Below are positions 45,848 through 56,098 of a stretch of DNA of 64,000 nt, one piece after another. Source of the stretch: Shinella granuli (GTDB taxonomy: Bacteria; Pseudomonadota; Alphaproteobacteria; Rhizobiales; Rhizobiaceae); assembly GCF_004341885.1 (NCBI RefSeq), contig NZ_SLVX01000006.1, positions 186,001 through 250,000 of the forward strand, given 5' to 3'. The translations under genes and the position numbers were made by a program. The stretch's first letter is position 1; every line of letters begins with the position of its first letter. The notes beneath the pieces were generated by a model, which was not told the origin of the DNA, did not search any database, and saw only the letters and a list, made by a program, of their open reading frames with translations.

Positions 45848-47047
45848 ATGACGATTCTCCTCTCCAACGCCGAGGCCCGGCGTATCTTTCTCGCCCGGCA
45901 AGGCCTGAGCGCACCGCCCGGCCGGCTTCTCGGCAAGGCGGACCTGCTGAACCTCATCCACGACATCGGCTTCGTACAGGTCGACAGCATCGCCACGGTG
46001 GAGCGGGCGCATCACCAGATCCTGTTCTCGCGCAACCAGACCTACCGGCGCGAACACCTGACGGCGCTGCTGGAAAAGGACGGCGAGCTCTTCGAACACT
46101 GGACGCACGATGCCTCCATCATTCCGAGCGCCTTCTTCCGCTACTGGAAACATCGCTTCCGCCGCAAGGAGGCCTCGATCGCCGAACGCTGGCGCAAATG
46201 GCAGGGGGAAGGCTTCGACAAGGCCTTCGACGAGACCTACGAGCGCATCGCCTCCGGCGGCGCCGTGCTGTCGCGCGATCTGAAGGCCGACGATCACAAG
46301 TCGGGCGGCTGGTGGAACTGGCATCCGAACAAGACGGCGCTGGAATATCTCTGGCACACCGGCAAGCTGGCGATCGCCCGGCGCGAGAATTTCCAGAAGG
46401 TCTACGACCTCGTCGAGCGCGTGCTGCCGGCCCATCACCATGCGCCGGATGTCGAGCACGACGCCTTCCTCGACTGGGCCTGCCGCAGCGCCCTGGAACG
46501 GCTGGGTTTTGCCACCCATGGCGAGATCGCCGCCTTCTGGGCCCTGATCACGCCGGACGAGGCCAGGGCCTGGGTCGAGGCGCATCGCGAGGAACTGCGC
46601 CCCGTCGCCATCGTGCCGGCGGATGGCGGCAAGCCGCGCGCCTGCCATGCCTTCGCTGATTTCCCGGCCTACCTCGGCGACGTTCCCGATCCGCCCGCCC
46701 GCCTGCGCGTGCTCTCGCCCTTCGATCCGCTGATCCGCGACCGCAACCGCACCGAACGGCTGTTCGGCTATTTCTACCGCATCGAGATCTTCGTGCCGGA
46801 GCCGAAGCGGCAATACGGCTACTATGTCTTCCCGCTGCTCGAAGGCGACCGCCTCGTCGGCCGCATCGACATGAAGGCCGACCGCAAGGCCGGCACGCTC
46901 GATGTCAAGCGGCTGTGGTGGGAGCCGAAGGTCCGCGCCTCCACGGGCCGGCTGGAAAAGCTGGACGCGGAACTGGCGCGCGTGGCGAAGTTCGCCGGCG
47001 TGGAAACGGTGCGTTATCTCGATGGATGGCGCGGGGAGACGGGTTAG
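45848..47047 (+). CDS. YcaQ/AlkX-type winged-helix DNA glycosylase
   Basis: 399 residues, three winged-helix (HTH_42) repeats. The catalytic Q-x-D motif of the YcaQ/AlkX branch reads FVQVDSIATVERAHHQIL (QVD). The family unhooks interstrand crosslinks and removes bulky N7-alkyl purines. The start is uncertain: ATG 45848 (MTILLSNAEARRIF) gives the family N-terminus; ATG 45830 or GTG 45812 would add up to 12 residues. Its stop codon overlaps that of the convergent membrane protein gene. Confidence 0.85.
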   Translation: MTILLSNAEARRIFLARQGLSAPPGRLLGKADLLNLIHDIGFVQVDSIATVERAHHQILFSRNQTYRREHLTALLEKDGELFEHWTHDASIIPSAFFRYWKHRFRRKEASIAERWRKWQGEGFDKAFDETYERIASGGAVLSRDLKADDHKSGGWWNWHPNKTALEYLWHTGKLAIARRENFQKVYDLVERVLPAHHHAPDVEHDAFLDWACRSALERLGFATHGEIAAFWALITPDEARAWVEAHREELRPVAIVPADGGKPRACHAFADFPAYLGDVPDPPARLRVLSPFDPLIRDRNRTERLFGYFYRIEIFVPEPKRQYGYYVFPLLEGDRLVGRIDMKADRKAGTLDVKRLWWEPKVRASTGRLEKLDAELARVAKFAGVETVRYLDGWRGETG

Positions 47048-48003
47048 GCCGTCACCGGCCGTCCACCGAAGGCGGCCTTGCCTCGTTCCGTCAGCGCGCG
47101 GAACTTGTCCGAAGCGCCCGTCAGCTTGGCGTCCCATTCCGGGTCGGGCACCTGGCCGCGGATCGTGTCGAAATAGACCGCCATCAGCGCGGCGATCGCG
47201 AAGGGCTCCAGCACGGCGGCCTTGAAGGCCCAGGCGAAGACGATGGCAACGACGAAGGCGTAGCCCGCGATCTCGCCGGGGAAGGCGTAGAGGATCGCGC
47301 CGGCGGGGGCGAGGGCGAGCAGGAAGACGACGATCGACAGCACCCAGAGGAAGACGGCGAGCCAGACGGCGTTCTTCACCATCGTCAGCCCGTTCTGTGC
47401 ATAGAGCACGAGGCCGCGGCGGGCGCTGTCCCAGGCATTATCGCTGTTCGTGCGGATGTTGTAGCCGAGGATGATCTCGTCGACATAGGTCAGCGACAGG
47501 CGGATGACCGTGTTGGCGAAGCGGGCGATGGCATCGAGGCCGGGGATCGGCAGGAAGGCGGCGATGCCACCGATGAGCCCGGTAATGGCGGCGATCACGC
47601 CCTTGACGAGCTGGTCGAGCGCGAAGAGCACGTTCGCCTCGCCGAAACGGGCAGTGACGATCTCGCGGCCATAGGCGACCTGGCCCTTGCCATCCGGCAG
47701 CGCCTCGCCGTCGATCAGCTTGACGATGACGGCGATATGGGCGGCCTTGACCATGTAGAGCAGCCATTCGCGCGCCCAGTAGACGACGGTGGCGATGAAG
47801 CCCATGCCGATGAAGCCGCCCCAGACGGCATAGGATTCCGGGCTTTCGCCGAGCGAGCCGACGCCGTAGCCGATGCCGGCCCCGGCACCCGTGGCGAGGA
47901 TGAAGGCGAGCGTGATGACGAAGTAGATCACCATGCGCAGGAGGATGAACGGCATGGTCTTGGTGAGGATGCCGATGGTCCTGCCGATGCTGAAATCCCA
48001 CAT
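47044..48003 (-). CDS. Polytopic membrane protein, unknown
   Basis: 319 residues starting MWDFSIGRTIGIL, with about six transmembrane segments (near residues 15-45, 60-85, 130-155, 215-240, 245-285) and a soluble C-terminal tail (DPEWDAKLTGASDKFRALTE). Gly/Ala-rich helices suggest tight packing, but there is no transporter motif. Lies downstream of ribB, 84 bases away. I recognise it as a conserved hypothetical of rhizobia, without a name. Confidence 0.75.
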   Translation of the reverse strand: MWDFSIGRTIGILTKTMPFILLRMVIYFVITLAFILATGAGAGIGYGVGSLGESPESYAVWGGFIGMGFIATVVYWAREWLLYMVKAAHIAVIVKLIDGEALPDGKGQVAYGREIVTARFGEANVLFALDQLVKGVIAAITGLIGGIAAFLPIPGLDAIARFANTVIRLSLTYVDEIILGYNIRTNSDNAWDSARRGLVLYAQNGLTMVKNAVWLAVFLWVLSIVVFLLALAPAGAILYAFPGEIAGYAFVVAIVFAWAFKAAVLEPFAIAALMAVYFDTIRGQVPDPEWDAKLTGASDKFRALTERGKAAFGGRPVTA

Positions 48004-48087
48004 GCCCCTGTCATCCCCCAAGAAAATCCGGCGGTCCCCGATCGCCGCGTGAAAGGCAGACGTTTCGGGGAGGCCGTATATTCGGGC

Positions 48088-49188
48088 TCAGCAGAGGTCG
48101 GTGGCGCTGATCTTGATGCCGAAGCCTTCGAGGCCGACATAGTGGCGCTCGCGCGAGGCCATCAGGCGGATCGAGGAGATGCCGAGATCCTTCAGGATCT
48201 GCGCGCCGAGGCCGATTTCCAGCCATTCGCTCTCGCGCGCCTGCGCCTCGTCATGGCCTTCGCGGTCATGTTTGCCCTTGCGGGCGGTCGAGGACTGGCC
48301 GACGCCGACGGAGCCCTCGCGCAGGTAGACGATGACACCGCGCCCCTGTTCCGCGATGCGCTTCATGATCGCATCGATCTGGCGGTTCGCGCCGAAAACG
48401 TCGCCGCCGACATTTTCGAGATGCAGGCGCACCGGAATGTCCACGCCGTCGCGGATGTCGCCGAAGACGACGGCAAGGTGCTGCATCGGGTCCCAGGGCA
48501 GGGTGTAGGTCAGCGCCTTCGCCTTGCCGTAGGGCGTGTCGACGTCGAAGTCGCCGACCTGCTCGATCAGGGTTTCCTTGCGCTGGCGATAGGCGATGAG
48601 GTCGGCGACGGAGACCTGCTTGAGGCCATGCTGCTCGGCAAAGTGCGCGACCTGCGGCCCGCGCATGACGGTGCCGTCGTCGTTGACGAGTTCGCTGATC
48701 ACGCCGATCGGCGGCAGGCTGGCGAGCCTGCAGAGGTCGACGGCGGCCTCCGTGTGGCCCGAGCGCATGAGGACGCCGCCCTCGCGTGCGACGAGCGGGA
48801 AGATGTGGCCGGGACGCACGAAATCCGTCGGGCCGACATTGGGATTGGCAAGGTTGCGCACGGTCAGCGTGCGGTCGTCGGCCGAAATGCCGGTCGTCGT
48901 GCCGTGCTTGAAGTCGACGGAGACGGTGAAGGCGGTGGTGTGCGCCGAATCGTTCTCCGCCACCATGGCGTTGAGGTTCAGGCGCTTGGCCTCCTCGCGC
49001 GGCATGGGCGTGCAGACGATGCCGGACGTGTGGCGCACGATGAAGGCCATCTTCTCCGGCGTGCAGTGCACGGCGGCGACGATGAGGTCGCCTTCGTTCT
49101 CGCGGCCGTCGTCGTCCATGACGACGACGATCTCGCCGGCCTCGAAGGCGCGGATGGCATCGACGACGCGGGTCTGGTCGTAGCTCAT
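48088..49188 (-). CDS. ribB: 3,4-dihydroxy-2-butanone-4-phosphate synthase with degenerate RibA-like domain
   Basis: 366 residues. The N-terminal RibB domain (1-205) is intact: acidic loop DDDGRENEGDL (25-35) and RPGHIFPL (125-132). It makes the four-carbon unit of riboflavin from ribulose-5-phosphate. The C-terminal domain aligns with GTP cyclohydrolase II, but the zinc site, three Cys in SEC..GDVFGS.RCDC, reads HLENVGGDVFGANRQID (256-272) with no Cys. So GTP cyclohydrolase activity is not expected and a separate RibA should exist. It resembles the RibBX arrangement described in other proteobacteria. Confidence 0.92.
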   Translation of the reverse strand: MSYDQTRVVDAIRAFEAGEIVVVMDDDGRENEGDLIVAAVHCTPEKMAFIVRHTSGIVCTPMPREEAKRLNLNAMVAENDSAHTTAFTVSVDFKHGTTTGISADDRTLTVRNLANPNVGPTDFVRPGHIFPLVAREGGVLMRSGHTEAAVDLCRLASLPPIGVISELVNDDGTVMRGPQVAHFAEQHGLKQVSVADLIAYRQRKETLIEQVGDFDVDTPYGKAKALTYTLPWDPMQHLAVVFGDIRDGVDIPVRLHLENVGGDVFGANRQIDAIMKRIAEQGRGVIVYLREGSVGVGQSSTARKGKHDREGHDEAQARESEWLEIGLGAQILKDLGISSIRLMASRERHYVGLEGFGIKISATDLC

Positions 49189-49198
49189 GGCAAGGTTC

Positions 49199-50296
49199 CT
49201 ATTTCAGACGGCCCGTCTGGCCGCGGTCACGGAGATAATGGTCGGCAATGGCGCAGGCAACCATCGCCTCGCCGATCGGCACGGCGCGGATGCCGACGCA
49301 GGGATCGTGCCGGCCCTTGGTGCGCACGTCGACATTGTTGCCGTCGGCGTCGATCGAGCGGCGCTCGGTAAGGATCGAGGAGGTCGGCTTGATGGCGAAG
49401 CGCGCGATGACCGGCTGGCCGGTGGAAATGCCGCCGAGAATGCCGCCGGCATGGTTGGACAGGAAGATCGGGTTGCCGTCGTTGCCCATGCGCATCTCGT
49501 CGGCATTCTCCTCGCCGGTGAGTTCCGCGCTCGCAAAACCCTCGCCGATCTCCACGCCCTTGACGGCGTTGATCGACATCAGCAGCGAAGCGATGTCCTG
49601 GTCGAGCTTGCCATAGATCGGCGCGCCGATACCGGCCGGAACGCCTTCGGCGGCGACCTCCACGACCGCGCCGATGGAGGAGCCTGCCTTGCGGATGCCG
49701 TCGAGATAGTCCTCCCAGACGGGCACGATGGCGGGGTCGGGCGCGAAGAACGGGTTGTTGTTGACCTCGTTCCAGTCCCAGTTGCTGCGGTCGATCCTGT
49801 GCTTGCCGATCTGCACCAGCGCGGCACGCACGGAAAGACCCGGCACCACCTTGCGGGCAAGGCCGCCGGCGGCCACGCGCGCCGCCGTCTCGCGGGCGGA
49901 GGAGCGACCGCCGCCGCGATAGTCGCGGATGCCGTATTTGGTGTCATAGGTGTAGTCGGCATGGCCGGGGCGGTAGCGCCGGGCGATCTCGCCGTAGTCC
50001 TTGGAGCGCTGGTCGGTGTTCTCGATCAGCATGGAGACGGGCGTGCCGGTGGTGATCATCGTCTCGCCGTCGTCGTCCATCATCACGCCCGACAGCACCT
50101 TGACGAGGTCGTCCTCGCGGCGCTGCGTCACGAAGCGCGACTGGCCGGGTTTGCGCTTGTCGAGCCAGGCCTGCAGTTCGGCCAGGGTGAAGCGGATGCC
50201 GGGCGGGCAGCCGTCCACCACGCAGCCGAGCGCGGCCCCATGGCTTTCGCCCCAGGTGGTGACGCGGAAGAGATGACCGAAGGTATTGTGCGACAT
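49199..50296 (-). CDS. aroC: Chorismate synthase
   Basis: 365 residues, starts [20 protein letters not shown], the family signature, with [18 protein letters not shown] and the [12 protein letters not shown] segment near the end. It converts EPSP to chorismate with reduced FMN, closing the shikimate pathway. The following ribB gene starts 10 bases away, so the two are probably co-transcribed; riboflavin supply for the FMN cofactor gives a functional link. Confidence 0.97.
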   Translation of the reverse strand: MSHNTFGHLFRVTTWGESHGAALGCVVDGCPPGIRFTLAELQAWLDKRKPGQSRFVTQRREDDLVKVLSGVMMDDDGETMITTGTPVSMLIENTDQRSKDYGEIARRYRPGHADYTYDTKYGIRDYRGGGRSSARETAARVAAGGLARKVVPGLSVRAALVQIGKHRIDRSNWDWNEVNNNPFFAPDPAIVPVWEDYLDGIRKAGSSIGAVVEVAAEGVPAGIGAPIYGKLDQDIASLLMSINAVKGVEIGEGFASAELTGEENADEMRMGNDGNPIFLSNHAGGILGGISTGQPVIARFAIKPTSSILTERRSIDADGNNVDVRTKGRHDPCVGIRAVPIGEAMVACAIADHYLRDRGQTGRLK

Positions 50297-50402
50297 GAGC
50301 GGAACCGGACCCCACAGGAAAGTGCGCCCTCTCTTAGGGGAAAAGGTGGGGTCGGGACAAGGGTTTCGCGTGGGTGAGGCGGTTTTGGCGCTGTCCCGGA
50401 CG

Positions 50403-53400
50403 CTAGGACGCCAGCTTCCACCGCATTTCGCTGCCGAAGGCGAGGAAGGCGTCGCGGGAGAGCGGCCTGGCGAAGGCGTAGCCCTGCAGGAGGTCGCAGC
50501 CGAGCAGGCCGAGCATTTCGGCATGCTCCATCGTTTCCACGCCCTCGGCGACGATCTCGATGCCGAGCGAGCGGCCGATCTCGATGATCGAGCGCACCAG
50601 CGCCTGCTCGTTGCGTGCGGTGAGGATGGGCGCGACGAGCTGGCGGTCGATCTTCAACCGCTTCGGCTTCAGCTTGAGCAGGCTGACGATGGAGGTATGG
50701 CCGGTGCCGAAATCGTCGATCTCGATGTCGATGCCGAGCGCCTTGATGCGTTCAAGGTTGGCGAGCACCACGTCGTCGCTCTCGTCGAGGAAGATCGATT
50801 CCACCAGCTCGAAGGCGATCTGGCCGGGCTGGATGGACAGGCCCGTCAGGCTGTCGATCAGGCTCTCGTCCCTGAGACGCCGGGCCGAGACGTTGACCGA
50901 GATCTTCGGCATGATCAGTCCCTGCGCGGCCCAGCGCGCGCAATCGAGCAGCGCCTTTTCCAGGACGATGCGGTCGAGCGTCGCCATGACGTTGAGGTCC
51001 TCGGCGATCTTCAGGAAGTGGTCGGGCGTCAGCAGGCCCTCGCGCGGATGGTTCCAGCGGATGAGCGCCTCGGCGCCGGCGAGCTTGAGCGTGCCCGCGT
51101 CGATCTGCGGCTGGTAGTAGGGCACGAACTCGTTGTTCTCGATGCCGGCCAGGATGTCGTCGGCGATGCGCTTGTTCGAGATGATCTCGGCCTGCAGCGC
51201 CTCGGTGAAGAATTCGTGCCGGTTGCGCCCGAGCGCCTTGGCGCGGTAGAGCGCGATATCGGCATTGACGAGCAGCTTGGCCGTGTCGATCGACCGGCCT
51301 TCGGCAAGGGCGATGCCGATACTGACGCCGAAGCGGCAGAGATGGCCCTCATATTCGACGGGCTGCTGCATCAGGCTGATGATGCGGCGCGACAGCGCGC
51401 TGAGATAGACTTGGTCGGTCGTGTTGGTCACCACGACGACGAATTCGTCGCCGCCGATGCGCGCCACGAGGTCGCCGGCATGCACGCAGGCGCGCAGCAC
51501 CTGCGAGGCATGCACGAGAAGCGCATCGCCCGCGGCATGGCCGAGCGTGTCGTTGATCTGCTTGAAGCGGTCGAGATCGATGTGCAGGATGCCGACGCGG
51601 GCATCCTTCGTCTCGCTGCGCGTGGCGATGTCCGTCAATTCGTCATCGAGCTTGCGGCGGTTGCCGAGCCCGGTCAGCGGGTCGTGCAGCGCATTGTGCT
51701 CGATGCGGACCTTGGCCTGTTCCAGCTCGATGTTCTTGGCGTCCGCCTGTTCCTTGGCCGCCTTCAGGTTTTCCTTCAGGATCACGTCTTCCGTGACGTC
51801 GAAGGCAAGGCCGATCAGCTTGCGGCCGCCGTCCTGGCCGTGATGCACCTTGCCGACGGAACGGACATGGCGGATCTCGCCGTCCGGCAGCACCACGCGG
51901 GCCTCGTGCATATAGGGCAGGTCGTGCTCGACGCAGTGGTTGACGGTCTCGACCGTCGCTGCCCGGTCGTCCGGATGCATCGCGGCGAGCCATTCCTCGT
52001 GCGTCACGATGCCGTCGGTGAAGACGAGGCCGTAGAGCTGGTGCATGCGCTCGTCCCAGTAGGTCCGCCGGAGGTCGAGATCGGCCTCCCACAGGCCGCA
52101 CTGGTAGGAATCGAGCGCAAGGTCGAGGCGGCGGCTGGTCTGTTCCAGTTCGGCGTTCTGCCGTTCGGACTGTTCCTTGGCCTGCCGCAGGCGGGCGGTC
52201 ATCTGCATGTCTTCGGTGACGTCGAAGGCAAGGCCGACCAGCTTGCGGCGGCCGTCCTGCCCGATATGCAGCTTGCCGACGGACTGGACATGGCGCACGG
52301 ACCCGTCCGGATGCACGACGCGCGAGGTGCGCGAATAGGGCACGTTCTCGTCGATGGTCCGGGCGGCCTTGCCCTCCGCCTCCTCGCGGTCATCGGGGTG
52401 GATGGCGTTGATCCAGGTCTCGTGCGTGATGCGCTCGCCGGTGTTCGTGATGCCGTAGAGCTGGTGCATGCGGTCGTCCCACAGCGTCAGCCCGTCCTCC
52501 AGGTCGGCCTCCCAGAGGCCGCATTCATAGGAATCGAGCGCGAGATCGAGACGCTGCGTCAGCTTGGCGAGCTCGGCATTCTGTATCTCGGCATGTTCCT
52601 TGGCGCGTTTCAGCGCCTCGTTCAGCAGCACGTCCTCGGTGACGTCCCAACTGATGCCGGTCAATTTGTCCTCGCCGTTCGGGCCGGTGAGGCGCGAGCC
52701 GACATTGCGGATGTGGTGCCAACTGCCGTCGGGCATGAGGATGCGGTACTGCGACTTGTAGTCGTTGCCGCCGGCGCGGATCCGGTCCATCTCGCCCTTG
52801 GCGCTGGCGACGTCGTCGGGGTGGAGGACGGAGCGCCATTCCTGGTCGTTCGGCGTCTCGTTTTCCGGGAAGCCGTGCAGGCGGTGCATCTGTTCGTCCC
52901 AGTTGCGCGCGCCGGTCGACAGCTCGACTTCCCATATGCCGATCTTGGAGGCATCGAGCGCGATGTCGAGGCGCTGGGAGAGCGACTGCACCTGCCGCTC
53001 GCGTGCCCGCAGCCGGGCGATGTTGCGCTGGCGCTCGCTGACGAGGCCGCCGGTGAGGAAGATCGGCACGATGATGACCAGCGCGGCCGCCACGATGATC
53101 AGACGGATCTGGGTGAGGTTTTCCGGCGGATGATGCCAGCCCCTGGAGGGTATGGCCGCCAGTTGCCAGCGACCGCCCGGAAAATCCAGCGTCTGCAGGA
53201 CGGGATCCTTCTCGAAGACCTCCGCATCGCCGAGGAACGGGTCGACGATATTGTCGGGCACGCTGACATCGCGGATGGCGAGCTGGATATCGGTCTTGTG
53301 CCGTTGTGCGATGTGCAGTGTGGGCTGGTCGGGTTCGAAGAGGCCGGCATCGGTGAAGAGCTTGCGCTCGTCGATCAGCCCGTCGATGTAGCCCCAGAAA

Positions 53401-53957
53401 TGGTGCCGCGCGTCGACAGTGGTGAAGACCGGTATGAAGAGGTTGAAGCCGCGGCCGCCCTTGGCGAACTGCACCGGCCCGAACATCAGCGGGCGCCCGC
53501 GCGAGCGCTCGATCTGGGCGGCCCGGCGGAAGGAGGGGAAGCGGTTGAAATCGGTGCCGAGATAGTGCTGGTTGCCGTCGAGCGGGAAGGCCTGCCGCAC
53601 CTTGCCTTCCGGCGCGGCGCCGACGCGGCGGAAATGGGTGTTCTGCAGCATCAGCTTGCGGGCGAAGACGTTGAATTGCAGCGTGGCCTGCTCCGGCGCC
53701 ACCGCGAACATGTTAGCGACGGAGCGCAGGGCCGCCACGTTGCCGTTCACCTGGCTCTGCAGCCGGGCGCCGACCAGCGCGAGGTCGCCCGCCACATGGT
53801 TCTGCAGTTCGTTGCGATAGACGCGCTCGTTCTGCCGCTCGTAGACGATGCCCGCCGTCAGGATGACGCTGCCGGCAATCGCCGCCGGAACGAGCGACGG
53901 TTTCGCCCATTCTGCTATGGACGCCAGGGCGTGGCGAAGGGCGGCTGGAACGTGCAA
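50403..53957 (-). CDS. CHASE-PAS(x3)-GGDEF-EAL cyclic-di-GMP protein
   Basis: About 1184 residues from a TTG at 53957 (GGGGA 7 bases before it). Two transmembrane helices (about 20-38 and 286-306) flank a periplasmic CHASE domain. Three PAS/PAC repeats follow (each with a WDxxMHxLxG block), then GGDEF with intact [10 protein letters not shown] and EAL with [10 protein letters not shown] and DDFGTGHTS. Both catalytic signatures are kept, so it may make and degrade c-di-GMP. Longer starts (54074, 54197) would run through A/T-rich DNA that looks like a promoter, so I prefer the short one. Confidence 0.9.
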   Translation of the reverse strand: MHVPAALRHALASIAEWAKPSLVPAAIAGSVILTAGIVYERQNERVYRNELQNHVAGDLALVGARLQSQVNGNVAALRSVANMFAVAPEQATLQFNVFARKLMLQNTHFRRVGAAPEGKVRQAFPLDGNQHYLGTDFNRFPSFRRAAQIERSRGRPLMFGPVQFAKGGRGFNLFIPVFTTVDARHHFWGYIDGLIDERKLFTDAGLFEPDQPTLHIAQRHKTDIQLAIRDVSVPDNIVDPFLGDAEVFEKDPVLQTLDFPGGRWQLAAIPSRGWHHPPENLTQIRLIIVAAALVIIVPIFLTGGLVSERQRNIARLRARERQVQSLSQRLDIALDASKIGIWEVELSTGARNWDEQMHRLHGFPENETPNDQEWRSVLHPDDVASAKGEMDRIRAGGNDYKSQYRILMPDGSWHHIRNVGSRLTGPNGEDKLTGISWDVTEDVLLNEALKRAKEHAEIQNAELAKLTQRLDLALDSYECGLWEADLEDGLTLWDDRMHQLYGITNTGERITHETWINAIHPDDREEAEGKAARTIDENVPYSRTSRVVHPDGSVRHVQSVGKLHIGQDGRRKLVGLAFDVTEDMQMTARLRQAKEQSERQNAELEQTSRRLDLALDSYQCGLWEADLDLRRTYWDERMHQLYGLVFTDGIVTHEEWLAAMHPDDRAATVETVNHCVEHDLPYMHEARVVLPDGEIRHVRSVGKVHHGQDGGRKLIGLAFDVTEDVILKENLKAAKEQADAKNIELEQAKVRIEHNALHDPLTGLGNRRKLDDELTDIATRSETKDARVGILHIDLDRFKQINDTLGHAAGDALLVHASQVLRACVHAGDLVARIGGDEFVVVVTNTTDQVYLSALSRRIISLMQQPVEYEGHLCRFGVSIGIALAEGRSIDTAKLLVNADIALYRAKALGRNRHEFFTEALQAEIISNKRIADDILAGIENNEFVPYYQPQIDAGTLKLAGAEALIRWNHPREGLLTPDHFLKIAEDLNVMATLDRIVLEKALLDCARWAAQGLIMPKISVNVSARRLRDESLIDSLTGLSIQPGQIAFELVESIFLDESDDVVLANLERIKALGIDIEIDDFGTGHTSIVSLLKLKPKRLKIDRQLVAPILTARNEQALVRSIIEIGRSLGIEIVAEGVETMEHAEMLGLLGCDLLQGYAFARPLSRDAFLAFGSEMRWKLAS

Positions 53958-54257
53958 AAAGATGATCCCCGATGGTCGCAAAACGGTACGGGAGGCTTCC
54001 TTAAGATTGAATTTATAAGCAACTGAAATACTTGCATTTCCGTCCCGATACGAGAGAGCGGGGCGCGCGCGCATTCCGGGCCTTGCGCCGCTTTTGTCCG
54101 ACAATTCCGGGGATGAGCGGGCGGCCCGCCTTGATTCGCATGATCTTTCCGGCCATCCATTCCACCAGGGCAAGCGGGGGCGGGCGAATTTCGCCATATT
54201 TGGGGGGCATCTGACATGACCGGTAAAAAGACTGATTCATTTCCAGGGATATGCAAG
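53958..54257. other. A/T-richer divergent promoter region
   Basis: 300 bases between the GGDEF-EAL gene and the DUF1344 gene. The segment 53995-54045 is clearly richer in A/T than its surroundings, with a TATAAA-like -10 candidate on the minus strand at 54012-54018 but no good -35. It probably carries both promoters. The low GC argues against coding here, although the minus-strand frame stays open. Confidence 0.5.
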
Positions 54258-54518
54258 ATGCGCTTTCTGATCGCCGCGCTGATGGCCACGGCCGTTTTCC
54301 TTTCGCCGCTCGCCGCCTCGGCCGAGAGCGCCGACGTTGAGGCCGTGATCACGAATGTCGATACCACGAATCTCAGCCTCTCGCTCGATGACGGCAAGAA
54401 GTACCAGGCACCGGAAGAGTTCAATTTCGACGGGCTGGAACCGGGTGTGAAGGTGCTGGTGTTCTATACCGAAGTCGACGGCAAGCGCGTCATCAACGAT
54501 CTCGAGATCGTCCAGTAA
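54258..54518 (+). CDS. DUF1344 family secreted protein
   Basis: 86 residues: signal peptide MRFLIAALMATAVFLSPLAASA, then the DUF1344 core (VEAVITNVDTTNLSLSLDDG, APEEFNFDGLEPGVKVLVFY), a small beta-rich periplasmic domain. Function unknown; typical of rhizobia. The ATG at 54258 begins the signal peptide directly. Confidence 0.9.
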   Translation: MRFLIAALMATAVFLSPLAASAESADVEAVITNVDTTNLSLSLDDGKKYQAPEEFNFDGLEPGVKVLVFYTEVDGKRVINDLEIVQ

Positions 54519-54536
54519 AAGCGGGCGCAGGCCCTC

Positions 54537-55118
54537 TCAAAGCCAGTGCATGCCCGTCGCGTCGATGCGCAGCAGGCGGTCCTGGTGGATCGGCGTGTTG
54601 GCCGCCTCTTCCTCGTCCATGCCATTCAGCCGGAAGGCCGCGCGGAAAACGCCGCCATGGCTGACGCAGACCGTCGGCCGGGTGACATCGGCAAGCCAGG
54701 AGGCGATGCGCCAGGAGAGGATTTCGTAGCTTTCGGCCGCCTCGCCGGGCGGAATGAAGTTCCATTTGGCGCGGCTGCGTTCCTCGACCCGCGCCGGCGC
54801 CTCGGCCATCAGCTCGGGCAGCGTATGGCCTTCCCAATCACCGAAGGAGAGTTCGACGAGACGGTCGTCCGTGCGGTAGGCGAGGGGATCGAGCCCCATG
54901 GCGCGGCGCAGGATTTCCATCGTCTCGCGCGTGCGCCCCAGCGGGCTTGCGACGAAATCGAAACCGGCAACCGTGGCGCCGAGAATGCCCTTGAGGGCGG
55001 CGCCGTTGCCGGCCGCCTGGCGGCGGCCGGTCTCGTTCAGCGGAATGTCCTTCTGCCCCTGCAGCCTGCCCTCTGCATTCCACGCGGTCTGGCCGTGACG
55101 GATCATGTAGATGAGCAA
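54537..55118 (-). CDS. Histidine phosphatase (phosphoglycerate mutase-like)
   Basis: 193 residues, branch 1 of the histidine phosphatase superfamily: catalytic IRHGQTAWN with the phospho-accepting His, ASPLGRTRETM (Arg), ELSFGDWEG (acid) and VSHGGVFRA (second His). Substrate unknown. The start is a TTG at 55118 (LIYMIRHGQ) with GAGG 9 bases upstream; the ATG at 55106 would cut into the first strand. Follows fabI by 29 bases. Confidence 0.88.
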   Translation of the reverse strand: MLIYMIRHGQTAWNAEGRLQGQKDIPLNETGRRQAAGNGAALKGILGATVAGFDFVASPLGRTRETMEILRRAMGLDPLAYRTDDRLVELSFGDWEGHTLPELMAEAPARVEERSRAKWNFIPPGEAAESYEILSWRIASWLADVTRPTVCVSHGGVFRAAFRLNGMDEEEAANTPIHQDRLLRIDATGMHWL

Positions 55119-55147
55119 GGCGGAAAACCTCGGGGCGGACGTTCGTA

Positions 55148-55966
55148 TCAGTCCTTGACGACGGAGATGTCGGGCGCGTCGACCGCCTTCATGCCGACGA
55201 CGTGGTAGCCGCTGTCCGCATGATGGGTCTCGCCGGTCACCGAGCGCGACAGGTCGGACAAGAGGTAGAGGCCGACATCGCCCACTTCCTCGATGGTGAC
55301 GGTCCGGCGCAGCGGCGCATTGTACTCGTTCCACTTGAGGATATAGCGGAAGTCGCCGATGCCGGAGGCCGCGAGCGTCTTGATCGGGCCGGCCGAGATG
55401 GCGTTGACGCGGATGTTCTTCGGGCCGAGGTCGACGGCGAGATACTTCACGCTCGCTTCCAGCGCGGCCTTGGCGACGCCCATGACATTGTAGTTCGGCA
55501 TGACCTTCTCCGCGCCGTAATAGGTCAGCGTCAGCATCGAACCGCCATCGGTCATCAGCTTCTCCGCGCGGCGGGCGACGGAGGTGAAGGAATAGACCGA
55601 GATCTGCATGGTCTTGGCGAAATTCCCCGGCGTCGTGTCGACGTAGCGGCCGGTCAGTTCGTCCTTGTCGGAAAAGCCGATGGCATGCACGAGGAAGTCG
55701 ATCTTGCCCCAGGTCTTCTCGATGTTCTCGAAGACGGCGTCGATCGACGCCTCGTCGGAAACGTCGCAATCGCCGGCCAGTACTGCGCCGATCTCGACGG
55801 CCAGCGGCTCCACGCGCTTCTTCAGCGCATCGCCCTGATAGGTCAGGGCGATCTCGCCGCCCTGTGCGTGGATAGCCTTGGCGATGCCCCAGGCGATGGA
55901 ACGGTTGTTGGCGACGCCCATGATGACGCCGCGCTTGCCCTTCATCAGACCAGATGCCTGAACCAT
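55148..55966 (-). CDS. fabI: Enoyl-[acyl-carrier-protein] reductase (NADH)
   Basis: 272 residues, divergent SDR fold of FabI: GVANNRSIAWGIAKAI at the nucleotide site and the Y-x6-K active site (YYGAEKVMPNYNVMGVAKAAL, residues about 150-170). It reduces the enoyl-ACP double bond, the last step of each fatty acid elongation cycle, and is the triclosan/diazaborine target. The ATG at 55966 has GGGGGC upstream. The histidine phosphatase gene follows. Confidence 0.96.
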   Translation of the reverse strand: MVQASGLMKGKRGVIMGVANNRSIAWGIAKAIHAQGGEIALTYQGDALKKRVEPLAVEIGAVLAGDCDVSDEASIDAVFENIEKTWGKIDFLVHAIGFSDKDELTGRYVDTTPGNFAKTMQISVYSFTSVARRAEKLMTDGGSMLTLTYYGAEKVMPNYNVMGVAKAALEASVKYLAVDLGPKNIRVNAISAGPIKTLAASGIGDFRYILKWNEYNAPLRRTVTIEEVGDVGLYLLSDLSRSVTGETHHADSGYHVVGMKAVDAPDISVVKD

Positions 55967-56098
55967 GGTTTGCCCCCTGATACTTAAGTCAGATTTGCCT
56001 ATGGCATAGGCGGCAATGGCGTTCAAGCGCGGGAGGGTTCAGGAACTGTTAGCACCCGTAACAATGGGTGCATGTTTTACGAAAGCGTCACAAAGAGC

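Noticed and set aside
46915-49371. 818-codon plus-strand open frame across ribB
   Set aside because: Antisense to the membrane protein and ribB genes, Asp/Gly-rich shadow composition.
50354-50397. GGGACA ... TGTCCC inverted repeat between aroC and the GGDEF-EAL gene
   Set aside because: Short arms with a 32-base loop and no flanking T-run; likely chance in GC-rich DNA.
50286-54026. Open frame of more than 1200 codons on the plus strand opposite the c-di-GMP protein
   Set aside because: It is antisense to a gene with complete domain motifs; its translation is Arg/Gly/His-rich without domains, as expected from GC-rich third positions.
56052-56071. GCACCC-N8-GGGTGC inverted repeat between the DnaJ-type gene and fabI as a terminator
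   Set aside because: Six-base stem without a U-tract on either strand; could be chance or an operator, too weak to call.
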